Positions 36,015 through 45,301 of a DNA stretch of 64,000 nucleotides are shown here, one piece after another. Origin of the DNA: Enteractinococcus helveticum (GTDB taxonomy: Bacteria; Actinomycetota; Actinomycetes; Actinomycetales; Micrococcaceae). A program made the position numbers and the translations under genes. The notes beneath the pieces are model-generated. The model made no database searches. It saw only the letters and a list, made by a program, of their open reading frames with translations, and was not told the DNA's origin. How positions within the stretch are numbered: position 1 is the stretch's first letter; every line of letters begins with the position of its first letter. The stretch lies in assembly GCF_001657475.1 (NCBI RefSeq), contig NZ_LXEY01000017.1:114529-178528 (forward strand), read 5' to 3'.

Positions 36015-37340
36015 CTATCGACCGTTTTGGCCCACGACCCAGTCGGTACCGGCCAGTGGAAGCCCGGTCATGGCGGACGCTTCCATAGTCAGCGCCACCA
36101 GGTCTTCTGGTTCCAGGTGAGTCACGTGCGACTTACCGCAAGCCCGTGCAATGGTTTGGGCTTCCAGGGTGAGTACCTGCAGGTAGTTGGCCAGGCGCTT
36201 ACCAGCGGCGATCGGGTCCAGACGTGCCGACAGTTTCGGATCCTGGGTGGAAATACCCGCGGGGTCCTGGCCTGCCTGGTAGTCGTCGTAGTAGCCGGCG
36301 GCGGAACCGATTTTTTCGTATTCTTCGGCCCACTGCGGGTGGTTGTCACCCAGTGCGATCAGCGCAGCAGTACCGATTGCACACGCGTCGGCACCCAATG
36401 CTAGGGCCTTGGCGACGTCGGCACCGGAGCGGATACCACCGGAGATGATGAGCTTGACCTTGCGGTGCACACCCATTTCCTTCAGCGCCTTCACTGCCGG
36501 ACCGATGGCGGCCAGGGTTGGGATACCAACGTGTTCAATGAACACTTCCTGAGTTGCCGCGGTTCCACCCTGCATACCATCAACGACGACGACGTCGGCA
36601 CCGGCAGCAACTGCCAGTTTGGTGTCGTAGTACGGACGAGACGCAGCCACTTTCACGTGGATTGGAACTTGCCAGTCGGTGATTTCCCGCAGTTCCTGAA
36701 TCTTCAAGGTCAGGTCATCCGGACCGGTCCAGTCTGGGTGACGGCATGCAGAACGCTGGTCGATACCTTCGGGCAGGGTGCGCATTTCAGCAACACGCGC
36801 GGAAATTTTCTGCCCCAGCAACATGCCGGAACCACCTGGTTTTGCACCCTGCGAGACAACCACTTCAATGGCGTCTGCACGACGCAGGTGATCCGGGTTC
36901 ATCCCATAACGGGATGGCAGCAGCTGGTAAACCAATTTGGAGGAGTGACCACGTTCTTCTTCGGTCATCCCGCCGTCACCGGTGGTGGTTGAGGTACCCA
37001 TGGCCGATGCACCTCGGCCCAGGGCTTCTTTGGCGTTAGCTGATAGCGCGCCGAAGCTCATACCCGCGATGGTGATCGGGATGTCCAGCTGCATCGGGCG
37101 TGCCGCGGTTGCCTCACCGGTGGTGATATCGGTATCGCAGCGTTCGCGATAGCCTTCCATCGGGTAACGGGAGATCGCCGAGCCCAGGAACAGCAGGTCA
37201 TCAAAGTGTGGGACTTTTCGTTTTGCACCAAAGCCACGGATGTCGTACACGCCGGTTTCGGCAGCGTGCTGAATTGCGGCGATGGATGCTTTATCAAAAA
37301 TTGCGGACTCACGGAGTCCACGATCTTCAGGGCTTCTCAT
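36015..37340 (-). CDS. glxD: FMN-binding glutamate-synthase-like subunit (GlxD/MgsC)
   Basis: A 441-residue protein equal to the FMN/synthase domain of large-subunit glutamate synthase. Seen are the FMN-site MSFGALSANAKEALGRGA, TGDGGMTEEE, QGAKPGGSGML, VVVDGMQGGTAAT and the final GGIRSGADVAKALALGADA, a TIM-barrel phosphate-binding motif. It would combine 2-oxoglutarate with an amine released from glutamine by GlxB, giving glutamate, or N-methylglutamate if methylamine is used. Cysteines for the 3Fe-4S cluster of classical GltB are not evident as a compact motif. Its ATG overlaps the glxC stop by four bases. Confidence 0.88.
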   Translation of the reverse strand: MRSPEDRGLRESAIFDKASIAAIQHAAETGVYDIRGFGAKRKVPHFDDLLFLGSAISRYPMEGYRERCDTDITTGEATAARPMQLDIPITIAGMSFGALSANAKEALGRGASAMGTSTTTGDGGMTEEERGHSSKLVYQLLPSRYGMNPDHLRRADAIEVVVSQGAKPGGSGMLLGQKISARVAEMRTLPEGIDQRSACRHPDWTGPDDLTLKIQELREITDWQVPIHVKVAASRPYYDTKLAVAAGADVVVVDGMQGGTAATQEVFIEHVGIPTLAAIGPAVKALKEMGVHRKVKLIISGGIRSGADVAKALALGADACAIGTAALIALGDNHPQWAEEYEKIGSAAGYYDDYQAGQDPAGISTQDPKLSARLDPIAAGKRLANYLQVLTLEAQTIARACGKSHVTHLEPEDLVALTMEASAMTGLPLAGTDWVVGQNGR

Positions 37341-38041
37341 TCACTCTCTCCAGAATTGAAGTGGTACAGGGTACGTGCGGATCCATACCGGGTAAAGGAG
37401 TCAACGTAAGCAGCATCGTTGGCTTCGTCTTCCATTCCGGCATCTTTGAGTAGCTGCACCAGTTCTTCGCGGTGCTCTTCACGCATTTCTTTGGCAACGC
37501 AGTCGGCACCTAGGGAGGCAACGCTGCCGCGGACATACAGACGCGCTTCGAAAATAGAGTCGCCCAGGGCTTCTCCTGCATCGCCACACACCACAATGCG
37601 GCCGGCCTGTGCCATAAAGGCACTCATTGCACCGATGTTGCCTTTGACGACGATGTCGCCGCCTTTGAGCGAGATGCCACAGCGGGTGGATGCATTGCCG
37701 TCAACGACCAGCAGACCACCGTGGGCGGTGGCAGCAGCCGATTGCGATGCGTGTCCTTTGACGTGCACGACGCCCGACATCATGTTTTCGGCAACTCCTG
37801 GTCCGGCCATGCCGTTGACGGTGACTTTGCCCGTCTTGTGCATGCCGGCACAGAAATATCCGACGTCGCCGTCAATTTCGACGTTGATGTCGTCGTTGAT
37901 TCCCACCGCTACGGAGTGCACACCCATCGGTTTGAGCACTTTGTAGTTTTTTGCGGTTGGTGCGTGGAGTTCGGCGTTTAGTTCACGAACGGTGTGTTGC
38001 GACAGATCGTATTCCACGGTGGTGTCGGTTAGCGTTTCCAT
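37337..38041 (-). CDS. glxC: GXGXG-motif glutamate-synthase-like subunit (GlxC/MgsB)
   Basis: A 234-residue right-handed beta-helix protein equal to the C-terminal GXGXG domain of glutamate synthase: repeats such as GDVGYFCAGMHKTG, GMAGPGVAENMMSG and KGGDIVVKGNIGAMSAFMAQ. This domain has a structural role, holding the glutaminase and synthase parts together. It overlaps glxB by 13 bases and glxD by four, showing a translationally coupled three-gene set that makes a split glutamate synthase. Confidence 0.9.
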   Translation of the reverse strand: METLTDTTVEYDLSQHTVRELNAELHAPTAKNYKVLKPMGVHSVAVGINDDINVEIDGDVGYFCAGMHKTGKVTVNGMAGPGVAENMMSGVVHVKGHASQSAAATAHGGLLVVDGNASTRCGISLKGGDIVVKGNIGAMSAFMAQAGRIVVCGDAGEALGDSIFEARLYVRGSVASLGADCVAKEMREEHREELVQLLKDAGMEDEANDAAYVDSFTRYGSARTLYHFNSGESE

Positions 38042-38919
38042 GTGTACACCTTCCCTGGAGCTGGTTCGAAAATTTTCGCGTCGTCCATACCTGGCAGGTG
38101 CGAGATGGCTTGGAATTCCGAGGCCATGGCAACCCAGTCAGGGTGCTCGGCGATGATGGCTGGTTTGCACGCGTACTGATCCCGCGCCACAGCAAAGCTG
38201 TCTTCGGTGGTGATCAGTAGCGTGTAGAAGCCATCAAAGTTTTCGCTGAGTGCTTCGGCTGCTTCATCCAGGCTTTCGCCCAGCTCCTGCATCCGGTAGG
38301 AGATGTAGCGAGCGGCAACTTCGGTGTCGTTCTGCGAGTCGAATTCAACGCCTTTTTCCATCAGGTCGCGACGGATGGTCGCGTGGTTGGAAAATGAGCC
38401 GTTGTGCACGATCGACAGACCGTTGACCGAGTATGGGTGTGCGCCTTCGGCATCGATGGCGGATTCGGTGGCCAGGCGCGTGTGGATAACGCCCTGGTAT
38501 CCGGTGGCATCTGCCAAGCGGTAAGTTTCGCGCAGGTCCAGTGGGTTGCCAACGCCTTTGTATACAACGCTGTCTTCACCGCTGCCGATCACGGAAGCAT
38601 CTGGCGCGACTTCACGAGCAATCAGGACCAGTTCCTTGACTGGTACTTTGGCTCGAATAAAGGTGGTCTCGGCCATGTCTTCGACGCTGACATCAGCCTC
38701 GGGCAGTTTGGCAGACACGAGTTCTTTAATGTCCGACGGAGCGTTGAGCAGGGATACCGACGAGTAGTCGTCGGGTACTCGTTCTGGGTCCCCGTACAAC
38801 GCGACCCCGGCAGAGTCTGGACCGCGAACAACGATTCCTTCGACCATCTCATGCATGAGTGATCCGAGCTGCGAGGCGAGGGACTCGTTTCGCAGTTGGA
38901 TCCCAGCGATTCCACACAT
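38029..38919 (-). CDS. glxB: Class II glutamine amidotransferase (GlxB/MgsA)
   Basis: A 296-residue Ntn-type amidotransferase. The start at 38919 gives MCGIAG, placing the catalytic Cys2 at the N-terminus after Met removal; AGGAGG lies 7 bases upstream, and a longer frame to 39015 is therefore rejected. RGPDSAGVA, GVIHTRLATES, VHNGSFSNH and NDTEVAARY are the other glutaminase-site blocks. It releases ammonia from glutamine for GlxD. The amt gene precedes it by 46 bases. Confidence 0.92.
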   Translation of the reverse strand: MCGIAGIQLRNESLASQLGSLMHEMVEGIVVRGPDSAGVALYGDPERVPDDYSSVSLLNAPSDIKELVSAKLPEADVSVEDMAETTFIRAKVPVKELVLIAREVAPDASVIGSGEDSVVYKGVGNPLDLRETYRLADATGYQGVIHTRLATESAIDAEGAHPYSVNGLSIVHNGSFSNHATIRRDLMEKGVEFDSQNDTEVAARYISYRMQELGESLDEAAEALSENFDGFYTLLITTEDSFAVARDQYACKPAIIAEHPDWVAMASEFQAISHLPGMDDAKIFEPAPGKVYTWKR

Positions 38920-38965
38920 GGATAGACCTCCTAGTTTCTTATGTGGTTGGTAAAGTTTTCCTGCA

Positions 38966-40081
38966 CTAGGCAGGGTCTGTGGCGCGCATCTCTTCGGCGG
39001 GGAACGCTTCGGCATCGTCGAGCATCTTGGTTGGCCGCGGCATAATCCTCAGAATCAATCCGACGATGGCGCCTAGGATCAACGCGATGACGAGCGTGCC
39101 GATGACCGCGATAGCTTGTGAGCCACCGGCAACGCCAAGCACTATGGGCGCTAGCCCGCCGACGATCCCAGGGACGCCGTGCAGGTTGTGCACACCCATG
39201 GTGTCCCACACTCCGGTCTTGCCCCGCAACCATTCGTCGAGGAACAGGAAGGAGAGTGTGGACACCGCACCCGCAATGAGTCCGATGACCCAGGATTGCC
39301 AAGGGTTTGCAAGATCAACACTTGCGCCAATGGCAACCCCACCGGCCAGGATGGCGTAGGTAAAGACCAACGGATCAATAGTGCGTTTCAGTGCCCAAAG
39401 TATCACGTAGGTCACCAGGATTGAAGCCACCATCGCCAGGTAGGTGTTGGCCATGCCAGGGATGATGTCTTCTGGTGGTAGCAATGCTGTTACAAAGGAT
39501 GGCCACAGGACCATCAGCAACATCGAAGCCAACCATACGAAGGACACAGAGTGCACACTAGTGGCTGCAGGTTCTTGGTTCACGGCTTTATTCCGTAGGC
39601 CAAGAATGACGCCAAGGCCCCAGTAGGCAGCGAACATGTGGACCAGAATCGAGCCGCCTGCGTCCGCCACGTTCTCCAAAAAAGTAAATAAGAACCATTC
39701 GATGAATATGTAGCTGGGGACGAATAAAACGCCCACCAATATGTACGAAATAGTAGAGATGTGACCCAAGAACACGCCGATCGCAATCACCAATGTGATC
39801 GCGGCAAAGGCTGCTCCGATGATCAACTCAATGCCTAATTCGGCGCCGAATATTCCGGTCTGCGCGAGGATATACAGCGGGAAGGAGGTGGCAAACACTA
39901 GCAGTGTTGCCAGTGCGACTCCCCATTCGTAGCGTCGGATGAACATCATCAAGAACGCAACGAGCATCAGCATGAAGAATACGTCTTGACCGCGGTGGAA
40001 CTGGAAGAGTTCGGCCACTTGGTCGTTCACGTCCGCTGTTGCGGCTTGTATGTTTGTCAATGTGAGTGAGGCGAGATTCAT
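38966..40081 (-). CDS. amt: Ammonium transporter (Amt/MEP/Rh family)
   Basis: A 371-residue membrane protein with about 11 helices. YWGLGVILGLRNKA and GVHNLHGVPGIVGGLAPIVLG include the twin pore histidine region (the HNLHG block), and FLDEWLRGKTGVWDTMG precedes it as in Amt proteins. It moves ammonium or methylammonium into the cell. Many Amt proteins carry a signal sequence and are longer (about 400-430); this one is short at the ends but holds the pore helices. It sits between a GlnT-like synthetase and glxBCD, so import and assimilation are linked. Confidence 0.92.
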   Translation of the reverse strand: MNLASLTLTNIQAATADVNDQVAELFQFHRGQDVFFMLMLVAFLMMFIRRYEWGVALATLLVFATSFPLYILAQTGIFGAELGIELIIGAAFAAITLVIAIGVFLGHISTISYILVGVLFVPSYIFIEWFLFTFLENVADAGGSILVHMFAAYWGLGVILGLRNKAVNQEPAATSVHSVSFVWLASMLLMVLWPSFVTALLPPEDIIPGMANTYLAMVASILVTYVILWALKRTIDPLVFTYAILAGGVAIGASVDLANPWQSWVIGLIAGAVSTLSFLFLDEWLRGKTGVWDTMGVHNLHGVPGIVGGLAPIVLGVAGGSQAIAVIGTLVIALILGAIVGLILRIMPRPTKMLDDAEAFPAEEMRATDPA

Positions 40082-40116
40082 TGGGTCACGTCCCTTGGGT
40101 TAGACCTTGCTAGGAA

Positions 40117-40135
40117 CTTCCCGACTTACGGGAAG
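40117..40135 (-). other. Small intercistronic hairpin between glnT-like gene and amt
   Basis: CTTCCCG (40117-40123) and CGGGAAG (40129-40135) pair around a five-base loop that includes the stop codon of the upstream gene. No T tract follows, so it may set mRNA stability within the operon. Confidence 0.35.
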
Positions 40136-41520
40136 CGCAGGTAGAGATCAATTTCATGGGTAGTGACTTCGTCAGTCACCTTGTGGTACTCAGCGCGCTT
40201 GATGCGAGCGTAGTGGTCGACGAATGCTTCGGTTTCGTCGGATGGACGCCCGAATTCGTCGTCGAGGGGTACCTGACCAAACGCTTCGCGCAGGACGTCG
40301 TCTTTGACAAGGTAGTGGATCGATTCCATCAGGGAGTGTGGCAGGGTGCGAATGCCGCGACGCTCGATCTCGCGTGGCGGCGTCAGGTAGAGATCGAGAT
40401 CATTTGGTTCACCCGGATCCAGTTTGCGCTGGATGCCGTCCAAGCCGGACGCTAAGGCGGCCGTGAAGCCCAGGTAGGTGCTGCCGGAGAAGTCTGGTGT
40501 GCGGTCTTCGATGGCACCGGAGCGGGCGATACGCATCATCTGCGTGCGGTTGTTGCCACCGTAGGTCATGGCCACTGGCACCCAGGTGCGAACCGTTTCC
40601 GTACCGGCTTTGAGTCGCTTATATGAGTTGACGGTCGGCGCAACCATGGCCATGTAGCCCCGTGCGTGGTCCAGAATACCGGCGGTGAATTGATAGCCGA
40701 CTTCGGACAGGTCGAGACCGCGTGGATCGTTTTTATCCAGGAAGAGATTCTCGTCGGTGTCTTTATCCCACAGGCTCATGGTGTAGTGCATGCCATTACC
40801 GGTGTTATCGGTAAATGGTTTTGGCATGAAGGTGGCAATCATGCCGAATTCTTCAGCAAGTGCGTCAACCATGTACCGGAAGAACACTGATCGGTCAGCC
40901 GTTTCCAGTGCGTCTGAGAAGGTGACATTGATTTCGAACTGTCCGTTGCCGTCTTCGTGGTCCACAGCGTAGTTTTCCCAGCCAAGCTCAGTCACGTAGT
41001 TCGACAGACGAGTCATCAGTTCATACTGACGAGTCAGGGCTTTGACGTCGTAGCACGGACGCCCCCAGTTATCGTATTTGTCGGCGACCTGGAGTTTGCC
41101 GTCCTCGTCGAAGTCCACCAGCATGAATTCTGCTTCGAAACCAAGCTTGAAGACGAAGCCCTGTTCTTCAGCTTTCTTCATTTGGTTCTGCAAGATGGTT
41201 CGTGGGCAATACTCCCAAGGTTTGCCCTCGACCGTGGCGTTACCGATGACGTGAGCTAGGCCCTTCTTCCAAGGCACAATGCGGAAGGTTCGGGGATCTG
41301 GAATAACTTCGATGTCTGGGCTCTGAGGGCCCTGGCCGATTTCTCCAGCTGCAAAGCCTGCGAAGCCTACCCCCTCGCTGAAGAGCTCATCAACTTGACT
41401 TGCTGGTACCAGCTTGGCGCTGGACTTACCCCGAATTTCGGTGAATGAGGCAAAAATAAACTCAATGTCATGTTCTTTGATGAGTTTCTTGACATCTTCT
41501 ACAGACTGTGGCTGGGACAT
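40126..41520 (-). CDS. Second GlnT-like glutamine synthetase family protein
   Basis: A 464-residue glutamine-synthetase-fold protein, first gene of the amt-glx operon. EAEFMLVDF, DGNGQFEINVTFSD, TDNTGNGMHYTMSLW and YGGNNRTQMMRIARSG mark the metal, glutamate and ATP sites. It is about as distant from the protein at 34396 as members of different GlnT subgroups, so the two probably use different amines (ammonia, methylamine or another). The 45-base gap to amt and shared direction imply one transcript. TAGGAG precedes the ATG. Confidence 0.87.
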   Translation of the reverse strand: MSQPQSVEDVKKLIKEHDIEFIFASFTEIRGKSSAKLVPASQVDELFSEGVGFAGFAAGEIGQGPQSPDIEVIPDPRTFRIVPWKKGLAHVIGNATVEGKPWEYCPRTILQNQMKKAEEQGFVFKLGFEAEFMLVDFDEDGKLQVADKYDNWGRPCYDVKALTRQYELMTRLSNYVTELGWENYAVDHEDGNGQFEINVTFSDALETADRSVFFRYMVDALAEEFGMIATFMPKPFTDNTGNGMHYTMSLWDKDTDENLFLDKNDPRGLDLSEVGYQFTAGILDHARGYMAMVAPTVNSYKRLKAGTETVRTWVPVAMTYGGNNRTQMMRIARSGAIEDRTPDFSGSTYLGFTAALASGLDGIQRKLDPGEPNDLDLYLTPPREIERRGIRTLPHSLMESIHYLVKDDVLREAFGQVPLDDEFGRPSDETEAFVDHYARIKRAEYHKVTDEVTTHEIDLYLRFP

Positions 41521-42436
41521 CGACCGCTCCTATCAGGTGAAAGTTGAACTTCATGGTCGTTCTTCGCTCGTGGGAACGAAGAGCTGTTTCGGACATAGAT
41601 GTCTGAGGTGCACTCAGCGATGAAACGTAACTTTTCCAGTCGGTTTAGACAGTGTCAACCGCGAAACCATGCGGCAAATGGGCGATGATTAGGGGTAGAC
41701 AACACCAATCCCTCGTGTTAGGCGATTGAGAATGATCGTTCCGCATATGAGAATGATTGACAATTTCTGTTAACTATGTCACATCATACGAGTAGCCAGA
41801 AGTGGGGTCTAGTCCTCATTGCCGAAGTCGCTTGGCACGCATCGTTTCCCCGACCCTCCAGACAAGGAGTGTCGTGACACTCCGGCTCCACAACGCGCTA
41901 GGCGACTAGGCCAAGCAGCCGCCACGCTTAGCCATTAACTGACAACATCCGCTCGAACTTGCAACACTCAATCCGCACGGCATGGCTACTAGTAATCCAA
42001 GACAGAACATAGACATGATGGTCGACTAAAGCCTCCGTGAACAATCGAAGCGTTTCTTGAACATTAAAATGCCCCGATTTCTCAAATCTTAGGAAATCGT
42101 GCCCAGGCTGTTCGGTAAGAGCGAACGATTGGGAGGGATCCTCGGGGCACTTTGGGCGCGTATAGCGCTCATCCATTATCAGGAACGATTGAATCCCATG
42201 TGATCGTACAATTCGCCATCAGTCTGAGGAAGAGCGAGAAACATGCCATGGAGGCAGAACCGCGCGGACTACCCGGTACCACCGGGTCGTGGTTGAAACT
42301 CGTTACTAGCTTTGTTGCCGCGTATTGCACTAATTGTTGGACAATTCTTCGCCAGCTGTGGAATTTCTTGAAAGTGCGGCTCCATGCGGCAGCCTATTCA
42401 AGGTCCCGCTTGACAAGTGAGAATGGCAGGCCGAGC
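41521..42436. other. Long intergenic region with repeats but no supported gene
   Basis: About 900 bases separate the start of the GlnT-like gene and the 3' end of the LuxR gene. Two short open frames (41928-42176 minus, 42152-42517 plus) have no visible ribosome-binding site or known motif. The stretch holds a small inverted repeat CTGAG/CTCAG at 41606-41620, TCTTCG/CGAAGA at 41561-41582, the phased repeat at 41727-41757, and GTGCCC/GGGCAC around 42098-42150. It may include a decayed gene or mobile element. Confidence 0.5.
41727..41757. repeat. Helically phased direct repeat, candidate operator
   Basis: TGAGAATGAT occurs at 41727-41736 and 41748-41757, exactly 21 bases apart (two helical turns). 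The half-site is somewhat like those bound by Fur/Zur-family proteins. It is about 207 bases upstream of the GlnT-like gene; the regulator and the target are unknown. Confidence 0.4.
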
Positions 42437-45286
42437 TTACTGGTTTTCAGAGAAAGCACGAAAGGGTCCTTCGTCGTCGTCGAACAGCTCAGTGCCATTG
42501 GGATAGACGCGGGCTAATTCGGTGCGGGAGCGAATCGCGAATTTCGAGTAGATCCGGGTCAGGTGATATTGCACTGTCTTTTCAGCAATAAACAGGCGAC
42601 GGGCTGTTTCTTTATTCGTTAGCCCTTGCACCACCAGTTTGGAGATCGCATGTTCTTGAGGAGTCAGCTCTACTGCAGGATACGTCTCATTTGGCAGGCC
42701 TACCGTGCTTGCTGCAACATCAGGTTCACGATGTTGCAGCATGCCGGTGGCACGAAGTTCCTGATTACATCGGTCCACCATCGAGGCCGCGTTGACGTTT
42801 TGAAAGAATTCCCGGGCGCTGACCAACCGACGAGCAGCATCTCTTCGGCGGCCGGTTCGTCGCAACATCTGCCCGTAAGCAAATAAATAATGACTGTGAT
42901 AGGTCGCGTTGCCGTCCATCGACGTCAGTTTGAGCGTTTGTTGAAAAAGCTGCTCTGCTTCATCGATGTCTTTTCGAGCAGCGGCGATCCTGGCTTGGGA
43001 AGCTATGGCTGTTGCTCGTACGAATCGTGGAGCGTGTTCGGTGCATCTAACGAAGTCTTCGGTGATTTCAGCTGCTTCATCCAAGCGGTCAGCTGCGATG
43101 AGCGCGTGGATGAGTTCAGGTTGCCAATGCCAGAACGAGACTTGCGTTTCGGTCCACGGGTCGATTTCAGTCAATGGCAACAAGGCAGCCAGGGCACCTT
43201 CTTGGTCGTTTTTGACTTTGCATTCCACTGCGCGGATCATTCGAGCAGGTACTTCCATCGCAACGTAGCCGCGGAGTTGGCTGCGACCGGTGTCCTGCCA
43301 CCAGGCTCGCTGCGGATCCTCGCCGCGCCACAGCTGGATCTCTCGTGCGGTCCATTCCAGCATGGGCAGCATGACTTCAATGCCAGCATGTTCGGCGCGC
43401 CGAATGCCGTCGAGACAGCCTTGCAGCGCGCCATCCCAGTCACCCTGCAGAAATTGCACCCTGGCTAACCAGGCTTGGGCCCATAACGAGATGCGTAATG
43501 ACCCGCCACGGGCCTGAGTTGGTAAGGCTGCTTCGAATTCACGGTAGGCAGTACGTAAGTTGCCTTCCAGTAGGGCCACCCAACCGGCACACAGCCGATA
43601 CCGCTGGTGCTGTGGTCCGTCGTCACTGTCCATCGCGGCCCTGAGTAAGGACTCATCGGCGGATTCGGTGAGACCTTGGGCGGCCAACCCCACCCCTTGA
43701 ATGGCAAGGGCCTCAATCTGACTGGAGTCACCCGGCCGAGATAGCTCGGCCGCCGCCCTGGCAGACTCCGTAATTCCAGCAGCATCCCAGTTGCACAACA
43801 TGTCGAGGCAACGCCGCAGCGCCACGATCGATTGCAGTTCTGCTTGAGTAGTCCCCTGGCGAGCTTGTTGCAACAGGTGGCCTGCATCGGCTGGCCTGCC
43901 CTGGTGTAATGCAACATGACCAAGCACAGACTGGCGGGCGGAAGACGACGGCATGGCCTCAATAATGGGCAGCCACGGCACAGCCGCAGTGATCTGACCG
44001 GCGGATACCAACGCGTCAACGCCCTTCAGGATCTCGGATTGCCGTTGACTATCGGAGGTCATCAACCGGGCTGCGGCGATGCGAAATCTTGCGGCCTGTT
44101 CCCACCGCCCGGTGCGGCCAAGTCGCTCAGCAAACCGGATGATCTGTCCGCCAAGGACGTCGTCGCGAGTCAACGTGGCAGCCGCCTGGTGAAGTAGCCG
44201 TTGGCCATGGTTTTCGGTGTATTGGGCAGCGCGTAGATGATAGAGCCGATGCTCCGAGGGTCGCAGTTGTTGGGTGATGACCCGTTGTGCCATCGGGTGG
44301 ACGAAACGCAGTTGGAGCTGGTCGGTATTATAGGCGTTACTCAGCACGCCGTCGTGCAGTACACCGATAGCTACAGCCTGGTCAATTGCCAAGATGAGGT
44401 CTTGGGTGTCGGCCACGTTCTCCAAGACATGCAATCCGGGTGGATCTTCCAAAATGGCCAGTGCACACACCAGCTTCCAAACATCCGGCTGGTCGCAGCC
44501 TCGCAGCGGATCCATGACTTCTGCAACAATGCGCTCAGGCAGCGGCAGGCGCCCGGGTTCCAGGGGCCATTGGCCATCCGGCAGCACACGGAGCGTCTGG
44601 ACCACATACTCCAGCCACCCACCCGTGTGATCAATGAGTGCTGTGACGGCGGTCGAGTCCAATTCGTAGATGCCCATTGAGTGCGCCAGGTACTGGATGG
44701 CAGCATGATCTAACGGTGTCACGGTCACCCGAGAGCTGACCGGGTTGTGTAGCAGCGTCTCGAGATCACCTGTGATCTCCGGGATGGGGCTGGGCACCGA
44801 TAGGATCATCACGGCCCCGGTGTCGTGGATTCGTCGGGCCAAGTAGCTCAGCAACATTTGACTATGGGGATCCGCCAGGTGAATGTCATCGACTAACACC
44901 ACCAGTTTCCCGGCTTGACTCCAGTGGTCTAATACTTGCTGACACGCATCGATGAATTCCGGCCCCAGGGAGGCCTCGGGCTGGTCAAAGGCTGCAGTTA
45001 GTTGCGGGAAGAGGCGAGCGTGCACGTCCGGTGCGGTGACTTCCACGAGTCGTTCGAAGAACGCCAGGGGCAGCGAGCGCACCCACTGTTCTACGACCAC
45101 GTATCGAGCGTCGTTGCGAAAGTGTTGGTAGATGGTGTGCAGGATGCTGGTGCGTCCGGCACCGCGGCGACCTTCAATGATGACCATCCCGCCGCCGCAG
45201 TCCCGTTCGCGGGTCACTGCCTCAAGGGCTCGTTGACTGGCCGACCAATGTGGTGGGCCTTCCAGTCCGTAATGCGCTGTGCGCAC
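42437..45286 (-). CDS. LuxR-family transcriptional regulator with AAA ATPase domain (LAL type)
   Basis: A 949-residue regulator. The Walker A motif GRRGAGRTS is at about residue 40 and a Walker B-like LVVLVDDIHLADP near residue 150, followed by a long helical TPR-like region and a C-terminal LuxR helix-turn-helix (LTPQEHAISKLVVQGLTNKETARRLFIAEKTVQYHL, residues about 875-930). ATP-bound LAL proteins activate catabolic operons on binding an inducer. It lies directly downstream of benD (15 bases) on the same strand, so it most likely controls the ben genes. GTG start at 45286 with GGAGGA eight bases upstream. Confidence 0.88.
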   Translation of the reverse strand: MRTAHYGLEGPPHWSASQRALEAVTRERDCGGGMVIIEGRRGAGRTSILHTIYQHFRNDARYVVVEQWVRSLPLAFFERLVEVTAPDVHARLFPQLTAAFDQPEASLGPEFIDACQQVLDHWSQAGKLVVLVDDIHLADPHSQMLLSYLARRIHDTGAVMILSVPSPIPEITGDLETLLHNPVSSRVTVTPLDHAAIQYLAHSMGIYELDSTAVTALIDHTGGWLEYVVQTLRVLPDGQWPLEPGRLPLPERIVAEVMDPLRGCDQPDVWKLVCALAILEDPPGLHVLENVADTQDLILAIDQAVAIGVLHDGVLSNAYNTDQLQLRFVHPMAQRVITQQLRPSEHRLYHLRAAQYTENHGQRLLHQAAATLTRDDVLGGQIIRFAERLGRTGRWEQAARFRIAAARLMTSDSQRQSEILKGVDALVSAGQITAAVPWLPIIEAMPSSSARQSVLGHVALHQGRPADAGHLLQQARQGTTQAELQSIVALRRCLDMLCNWDAAGITESARAAAELSRPGDSSQIEALAIQGVGLAAQGLTESADESLLRAAMDSDDGPQHQRYRLCAGWVALLEGNLRTAYREFEAALPTQARGGSLRISLWAQAWLARVQFLQGDWDGALQGCLDGIRRAEHAGIEVMLPMLEWTAREIQLWRGEDPQRAWWQDTGRSQLRGYVAMEVPARMIRAVECKVKNDQEGALAALLPLTEIDPWTETQVSFWHWQPELIHALIAADRLDEAAEITEDFVRCTEHAPRFVRATAIASQARIAAARKDIDEAEQLFQQTLKLTSMDGNATYHSHYLFAYGQMLRRTGRRRDAARRLVSAREFFQNVNAASMVDRCNQELRATGMLQHREPDVAASTVGLPNETYPAVELTPQEHAISKLVVQGLTNKETARRLFIAEKTVQYHLTRIYSKFAIRSRTELARVYPNGTELFDDDEGPFRAFSENQ

Positions 45287-45301
45287 GCAGTCGTTCCTCC
45301 C

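Noticed and set aside
41625..41670. GlnR-type boxes upstream of the GlnT-like gene
   Set aside because: GTAAC and GAAAC-like words occur, but their spacing does not fit the gTnAC-n6-GaAAC arrangement.
41928..42176. 82-residue minus-strand frame in the long intergenic region
   Set aside because: Tested as a transposase remnant, but no recognisable transposase motif was found.
42152..42517. 121-residue plus-strand frame next to the LuxR gene
   Set aside because: No ribosome-binding site or family resemblance, and it runs into the 3' end of the LuxR gene.
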